Part shown: positions 60,262 through 64,000 of the stretch, piece after piece
Numbering within the stretch: position 1 is the first letter of the stretch
Layout: the number at the start of each line of letters is the position of its first letter
Source of the DNA: Burkholderiales bacterium
GTDB lineage: Bacteria > Pseudomonadota > Gammaproteobacteria > Burkholderiales > Casimicrobiaceae
DNA length: 64,000 nt
NCBI GenBank assembly: GCA_015075645.1
Contig: JABTUF010000004.1
Location: forward strand, 434,001-498,000
Direction: 5' to 3'
Program-made: the position numbers and the translations under genes
The notes under the pieces: generated by a model
The model's database searches: none
What the model was told of the DNA's origin: nothing
What the model saw: only the letters and a program-made list of their open reading frames with translations

Positions 60262-60702
60262 ATGCAACGACGTGCGGTGATCCGGGCATTCGCGGGAGCG
60301 CTGGCGGCGGTCGCGTTGCCGGTGCGCGCGGGGGCGCCGGCGGTCAAGGTCTACAAGTCGCCGACCTGCGGCTGCTGCACCGGCTGGGTCGACCACATGC
60401 GCGCCGCGGGCTTCGCGGTCACGGTCGACGACAGCGGCAACACCGCCGCGCGCTCGCTTCTCGGCATTCCACCGTCGCTCGGCTCCTGCCACACGGCGGA
60501 GGTCAGCGGCTACGCGATCGAGGGTCACGTGCCCGCGGCCGACGTGAAGCGCCTGCTCGCCGAGCGGCCGAAGGCGCGCGGCCTCGCGGTGCCCGGCATG
60601 CCGATCGGATCGCCGGGCATGGAGATGGACGGCCGCCGCGACCGCTACGACACGCTGCTCGTGCGGCGCGACGGGACGACTGAGGTTTTCGCGCGCCATT
60701 GA
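60262..60702 (+). CDS. DUF411 metal-binding protein, exported
   Basis: The product is 146 residues from the ATG at 60262 after AGGGAGAGGA. An N-terminal signal (AVIRAFAGALAAVALPVRAG) precedes the DUF411 core VKVYKSPTCGCCTGWVDHMR with its CGCC motif, and later SCHTAEVSGYAIEGHVPAAD. DUF411 proteins are periplasmic, often near copper genes, and are thought to bind metal. No copper gene lies nearby. Confidence 0.85.
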   Translation: MQRRAVIRAFAGALAAVALPVRAGAPAVKVYKSPTCGCCTGWVDHMRAAGFAVTVDDSGNTAARSLLGIPPSLGSCHTAEVSGYAIEGHVPAADVKRLLAERPKARGLAVPGMPIGSPGMEMDGRRDRYDTLLVRRDGTTEVFARH

Positions 60703-60717
60703 GCGCGCAACCCGTGG

Positions 60718-60851
60718 GTCGGCCTTCGGGCCGACACGTTCCTTCGTGTCGACACGAACCCCGTCGGGCTGAAGCCCGACCTACCGGGAGGCGGCACGTC
60801 GGGCTGAAGCCCGACCTACCGGGGGGGCGGCACGTCGGGCTGAAGCCCGAC
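60718..60851. repeat. Cluster of REP-like palindromes
   Basis: Three copies of GTCGGGCTGAAGCCCGAC lie at 60763-60780, 60798-60815 and 60834-60851 (spacing 35 and 36 bases), preceded by GTCGGCCTTCGGGCCGAC at 60718-60735 and a smaller ACACG/CGTGT hairpin. The copies share flanking cctacc and ggcggcac. This is a tandem extragenic palindromic array of REP type between the DUF411 gene and the peroxiredoxin gene. Confidence 0.85.
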
Positions 60852-60913
60852 CTACGAGGATGTCGCAGCGGCGCTCAACGCGCCGCCACCGGAGTCGCCG
60901 CCGCCTCTATCCT

Positions 60914-60948
60914 CTGACTCCTGACTCCTGATTCCTGACTGCTGAGTC
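60914..60948. repeat. Degenerate heptamer tandem repeat (CTGACTC)5
   Basis: Five consecutive heptamers read ctgactc, ctgactc, ctgattc, ctgactg, ctgagtc. The array ends exactly one base before the peroxiredoxin stop codon (60949). Confidence 0.75.
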
Positions 60949-61452
60949 CTACAACTGCCTCAGCATCGTCTGCGCATCGGAGACTTCGAACTTGCCGGGA
61001 GCCTCGATGTTGAGGGTCTTGACGACACCGTCGTCGACCAGCATCGAGAAGCGTTGGCAGCGCATGCCCATGCCCTTCGCGTTCAAGTCGAGCTCGAGGC
61101 CGAGCGCCTTCGCGTAGTCCGCGCTGCCGTCGCCCAGCATCCGGATCTTGTCGCCGGTGTGCTGGTCGCGCGCCCACGCGCCCATCACGAACGCGTCGTT
61201 GACCGACAGGCACGCGATCGCGGCGACGCCCTTCGCCTTCAGCTTGTCGAAGTTCTGCAGGTACGAAGGCACGTGCTTCGCCGAGCAGGTCGGCGTGAAC
61301 GCTCCGGGCAGGCCGAAGATCACGACCTTCCGGCCCTTGACGAAGTCCTCGACCTTGACCGGGTTGGGCCCGATCGAGCAGCCGTCCTTCTCGACCTCGA
61401 AGTACTCCATCAGCGTCCCGGCGGGGAGCTTGTCGCCGACCTTGATCGTCAT
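60949..61452 (-). CDS. Peroxiredoxin of the Prx5 type
   Basis: The product is 167 residues. The peroxidatic cysteine is Cys56 in GLPGAFTPTCSAKHVPSYL. GMRCQRFSMLVDDGVVKTLN and an N-terminal KVGDKLPAGTLMEYF also match Prx5-like peroxiredoxins. It reduces hydroperoxides using a thiol donor, probably thioredoxin or glutathione. It is cytoplasmic (no signal). It is a single gene flanked by repeat DNA. Confidence 0.93.
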   Translation of the reverse strand: MTIKVGDKLPAGTLMEYFEVEKDGCSIGPNPVKVEDFVKGRKVVIFGLPGAFTPTCSAKHVPSYLQNFDKLKAKGVAAIACLSVNDAFVMGAWARDQHTGDKIRMLGDGSADYAKALGLELDLNAKGMGMRCQRFSMLVDDGVVKTLNIEAPGKFEVSDAQTMLRQL

Positions 61453-61642
61453 GTCGCGTTCTCCGTTCGTCTTGTGGGGGGCGTGTCGATTTCACCGCTC
61501 CTGGATCGTCGAGGATCGCAGCGACCGGCGCGAAGATCAACCCCGCGCCTTGCGGGGACACGGCGCTTTGGCGTAGCGTGCCGCCTCCGGCCCCCGCGAG
61601 CCGCCGGCTGCCGCGACCGTTCCCACGCACACGGAGGTCCGC

Positions 61643-62788
61643 ATGCCCGCATCGTCCCACAGCAGCAAAGCCGCCACGCGACGCACGACCGTTCTCATCG
61701 CCACGCGCAAGGGGCTGTGGACGCTCTCGAGCGATGCCGCCCGCTTGCGCTGGACGCTCGCCGGTCCGCGGTTCCTCGGGCACAACGTTCACCACGCGAT
61801 GGCCGATCCACGCGACCCGCGCCATTGGCTCGCCGCCGCGCGTACCGGGCACCTCGGACCGACGGTGTTCCGCTCGGCCGACCGCGGGCGGACCTGGACC
61901 GAAGCCTCGAAGCCGCCGGCGTTCGATGCCGGGACCGGGCGCACCGTCGACCACACGTTCTGGCTCACGCCGGGCCACGCGAGCGAGCCGGCGTCCTGGT
62001 ATGCCGGCACTTCACCGCAGGGCCTGTTCCGCTCGACTGATCATGGCGCGACCTGGACCGGGGTCGCGGGTTTCAACGCGCACCGGCAGCGCAAGGCCTG
62101 GTGCGGCGGCGACCAGGACGGCACCCCCGACGGGCCGAAGATGCATTCGATCCTCGTGGACCCGCGCGACGCGAAGCATCTCTACATCGCGATGTCCTCG
62201 GGGGGCGTATTCGAGTCCGTCGACGCAGGGGCCGACTGGACGCCGATCAACCGCGGAGTGAAGGCTGACTTCCTCCCCGAGCCCACGCCGGCCTTCGGCC
62301 ACGATCCGCACTGCGTGCGTTTCGCCGGCGGCGATCCCGACCGGCTGTGGCAGCAGAACCATTGCGGGCTCTACCGCCTCGATCGTCCGTCGACCGAATG
62401 GATCGACATCGGCGGCGGGATGCCGAAAGCCGTGGGCACCGTCGGCTTCCCGATGGTCCCGCATCCGCGCGATCCGGACACCGCCTGGATCTTCCCGATG
62501 GACGGCTCCGACGTGTGGCCGCGCGTGTCGCCGGGGGGCCGGCCGGCCTGCTTCCGGACCGCCGACGCGGGCCGGACGTGGAAGCGGCTCGACACCGGTT
62601 TGCCGCGCGCGCAGGCGTGGTGGACGGTCAAGCGCCAGGCGATGACGCAAGATGCTCGCGACCCGGTCGGCCTCTACTTCGGGACGACGTCGGGCGAGGT
62701 CTGGGGCAGCCGCGACGAGGGCCGCACCTGGAAGCTCCTCGTGCGCAACCTGCCGCAGATCCACGCGGTCGAGGCGTTCGCCTCCTGA
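61643..62788 (+). CDS. BNR/Asp-box repeat beta-propeller protein
   Basis: The product is 381 residues from the ATG at 61643 after CGGAGG. At least five Asp-box-like repeats are visible: FRSADRGRTWTEA, FRSTDHGATWTG, FESVDAGADWTP, FRTADAGRTWKRL and GSRDEGRTWKLL. This gives a sialidase-like or sortilin-like propeller without an evident catalytic arginine triad. There is no signal peptide, so it is probably cytoplasmic. It is followed 8 bases later by a MoaD-like gene. Confidence 0.8.
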   Translation: MPASSHSSKAATRRTTVLIATRKGLWTLSSDAARLRWTLAGPRFLGHNVHHAMADPRDPRHWLAAARTGHLGPTVFRSADRGRTWTEASKPPAFDAGTGRTVDHTFWLTPGHASEPASWYAGTSPQGLFRSTDHGATWTGVAGFNAHRQRKAWCGGDQDGTPDGPKMHSILVDPRDAKHLYIAMSSGGVFESVDAGADWTPINRGVKADFLPEPTPAFGHDPHCVRFAGGDPDRLWQQNHCGLYRLDRPSTEWIDIGGGMPKAVGTVGFPMVPHPRDPDTAWIFPMDGSDVWPRVSPGGRPACFRTADAGRTWKRLDTGLPRAQAWWTVKRQAMTQDARDPVGLYFGTTSGEVWGSRDEGRTWKLLVRNLPQIHAVEAFAS

Positions 62789-62796
62789 AGGCCCGC

Positions 62797-63093
62797 GTGA
62801 TCGCGCGCTACCGCGTCCGGATCCCGTCGCCGTTGCGGTCCTACACGCTCGGCCATGCCGAGGTCGACGTGACGCTGCCGGAACTCTCGCCGGATGCCGC
62901 GCCGCCACTGCGCGCGATCATCGCCGCGCTCGATTCGTCGTTTCCCGGCATCCGCTTTCGCATGATCGACGAACAGGGCGCGATCCGGCCGCACATCGCG
63001 ATGTTCGTCGGGCCGAAGGCGGTGCGCGACCTCGCCACGCCGGTGCCGGCGGGAACCGAGGTGATGATCGTCGCGGCGCTGTCCGGCGGCTGA
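62797..63093 (+). CDS. MoaD/ThiS-family ubiquitin-like protein
   Basis: The product is 98 residues from a GTG at 62797 and ends in a Gly-Gly (VMIVAALSGG), the activation tail of MoaD/ThiS proteins. LRAIIAALDSSFPGIRFRMI and IRPHIAMFVGPKAVRDL fit the beta-grasp fold. It lies 8 bases after the BNR-repeat gene. Sulfur carriers of this kind need an E1-like activating enzyme, and none is in the window. Its partner pathway is unknown. Confidence 0.75.
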   Translation: MIARYRVRIPSPLRSYTLGHAEVDVTLPELSPDAAPPLRAIIAALDSSFPGIRFRMIDEQGAIRPHIAMFVGPKAVRDLATPVPAGTEVMIVAALSGG

Positions 63094-63099
63094 ACAGAG

Positions 63100-63156
63100 C
63101 AAAGGGGTCAGACTCGGTTGATCTTCAGTTCAGATCAACCGAGTCTGACCCCTTTG
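63100..63156. repeat. Perfect 25-bp hairpin of the GGGTCAGACTCG family (copy 2)
   Basis: Arms at 63100-63124 and 63132-63156 are perfect complements over 25 bases, with a 7-base loop. The core GGGTCAGACTCG is shared with the element at 52511-52587. It separates the MoaD-like gene from the ATP synthase operon. Confidence 0.85.
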
Positions 63157-63249
63157 ATGGTTGCCGCAGGGCAGCATCGAACGGACGTTCAGTCGCGGCT
63201 TGCGCTGGCTCAAGGAACCGGTGCAGCGTCGCTGCATCGCAGCATTTCC

Positions 63250-63279
63250 TTGCCGCCGGATGGTTGAAACCGTTACAAT
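63250..63279 (+). promoter_or_regulatory. Candidate promoter of the atp operon
   Basis: TTGCCG (63250-63255) and TACAAT (63274-63279) are 18 bases apart. Transcription would begin near 63286, downstream of the ATG at 63260, which argues for the GTG start of atpI at 63332. Confidence 0.5.
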
Positions 63280-63331
63280 CGACAGGTTTGCTCGGTTCGC
63301 CGGTGGCGTTCCTTCCGTCGAGGGCGCCGGC

Positions 63332-63700
63332 GTGATACCTCCGCTCAAGTCCAAGCCGATCCGCACCGTCCTCGCCTGGCAGGCGATCGCCACCGCAGCG
63401 ATCGCGGCCGTGTCGGGAGGGTGGGCCGGCTTCCACGCGGCGCTGTCGGCCGCGCTGGGCGGTGCCATCACGCTGTCCTCGACCGTCGTGTACGCGTTCG
63501 TGCTGGGGATCGGGCCGAAGGCCACCGCCGGCGCCTCGGTCGTCACGATGCTGCGCGCGGAGGGGGCGAAGATCCTCGTGATCCTCCTCCAGCTCTGGCT
63601 GGTGCTCGCGGCGTACAAGGACGTCGTGGTGGCGGCGCTGTTCGCCGCCTTCGCGGTGACGGTGTTGCTGTTCTCGACCGCCCTGTTGGCGCGCGAGTAG
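63332..63700 (+). CDS. atpI: ATP synthase subunit I
   Basis: The product is 122 residues from the GTG at 63332, or 146 from an in-frame ATG at 63260. The shorter form is preferred because a promoter overlaps the upstream part and because AtpI is normally about 120-130 residues. Four hydrophobic segments are present (TVLAWQAIATAAIAAVSGGW, SAALGGAITLSSTVVYAFVL, ILVILLQLWLVLAAYKDVVV, ALFAAFAVTVLLFSTALLA). AtpI aids assembly of the c-ring and precedes atpB as in most atp operons. Confidence 0.85.
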   Translation: MIPPLKSKPIRTVLAWQAIATAAIAAVSGGWAGFHAALSAALGGAITLSSTVVYAFVLGIGPKATAGASVVTMLRAEGAKILVILLQLWLVLAAYKDVVVAALFAAFAVTVLLFSTALLARE

Positions 63701-63719
63701 AACGACGGAAGAACCATCG

Positions 63720-64000
63720 ATGGCGGCCGGCTCCGAACTCTCCCCCACGAGCTACATCCAGCACCACCTGACCTTCCTCACCCACCCGGTCAAGGAAGGC
63801 GGCGGGTTCTGGACGATCAACGTCGACACGCTGGTGACGTCGCTGATCCTGGGCGTCCTGTGCTTCGGATTCATGTGGTGGATCACGCGCAAGGCGACCT
63901 CGGGCGTCCCGTCGAAGACGCAGGCCTTCATCGAACTCGCGATCGGGTTCGTCGACAACGAGGTGCGCTCGGCCTACCAGGGCACGAGCCGGCTGGTCGC
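63720..64000 (+). CDS. atpB: ATP synthase F0 subunit a (partial, runs off the window)
   Basis: The ATG at 63720 has gaaga upstream and lies 19 bases after atpI. The first 93 codons read MAAGSELSPTSYIQHHLTFL, then FWTINVDTLVTSLILGVLCF and TQAFIELAIGFVDNEVRS, the normal N-terminus of proteobacterial subunit a. The proton half-channel residues lie beyond the window. Confidence 0.95.
   Translation, partial: MAAGSELSPTSYIQHHLTFLTHPVKEGGGFWTINVDTLVTSLILGVLCFGFMWWITRKATSGVPSKTQAFIELAIGFVDNEVRSAYQGTSRLV

Noticed and set aside
63260..63331. ATG at 63260 as the atpI start
   Set aside because: A promoter-like TTGCCG-18-TACAAT overlaps this segment and the encoded extension is not AtpI-like. The GTG at 63332 gives the usual length.

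Overview
The window is very GC-rich chromosomal DNA (roughly 70% by eye) from a betaproteobacterium, most likely a Burkholderiales-type lineage. The basis is gene order: a LysM protein, dprA and topB lie on the left; gyrB-dnaN-dnaA diverge from rpmH-rnpA-yidD-yidC-mnmE; mnmG-rsmG-parA-parB-atpI-atpB lie on the right. This is a replication-origin neighbourhood. The origin probably lies at or beside dnaA: a perfect DnaA box is at 18718-18726, and two parS sites are at 55204-55217 and 55606-55619. The species cannot be named from this sequence alone.

Region by region. 1-6.2 kb: LysM protein end, dprA, topB and a convergent secreted subtilisin-like protease. 6.3-13.2 kb: an apparent organophosphate uptake and catabolism cluster (TIM-barrel enzyme, glycerol-1-phosphate dehydrogenase-like enzyme, DeoR repressor, and an ABC transporter with binding protein, ATPase and fused permease). 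13.2-25.1 kb: gyrB, dnaN, dnaA, rpmH, rnpA, yidD, yidC, a TPR-GGDEF signalling protein and mnmE. 25.1-30.1 kb: a graveyard holding an hsdR fragment fused to an AAA/DUF4143 fragment, and a decayed IS21-family element that split an XRE antitoxin gene and left a target-site duplication. 30.1-44.6 kb: a minus-strand defence island in transcription order Fic, a 34-residue ORF, hsdM, AAA/DUF4143 ATPase (broken), DUF262-HNH nuclease, hsdS, darT, darG, AlbA_2/GHKL protein, hsdR (broken by one extra CG dinucleotide). 45-55 kb: a calcium-type P-ATPase behind a universal-stress-protein remnant, a tripartite tricarboxylate transporter operon (tctC, tctB, tctA) ending in an AbrB-family membrane protein, pckG, and a small exported protein. 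55.1-64 kb: parS sites, mnmG-rsmG-parA-parB, a DUF411 protein, REP-like palindromes, a peroxiredoxin, a BNR-repeat protein paired with a MoaD-like protein, and the start of the ATP synthase operon.

How the genes work together. The core genes serve replication initiation, chromosome segregation, ribosome and tRNA maturation, and membrane protein insertion. The mnmE-mnmG interval has been opened by about 30 kb of accessory DNA. Almost all frameshifts in the window fall inside that interval, while equally GC-rich core genes are intact, so they look like biological decay or switching rather than uniform sequencing error. The most unusual items are the DarTG-plus-AlbA_2 trio nested between hsdS and hsdR, the single-dinucleotide break in hsdR, a direct repeat in hsdS that could delete one recognition domain in frame, and an rnpA gene with no ATG, GTG or TTG start.
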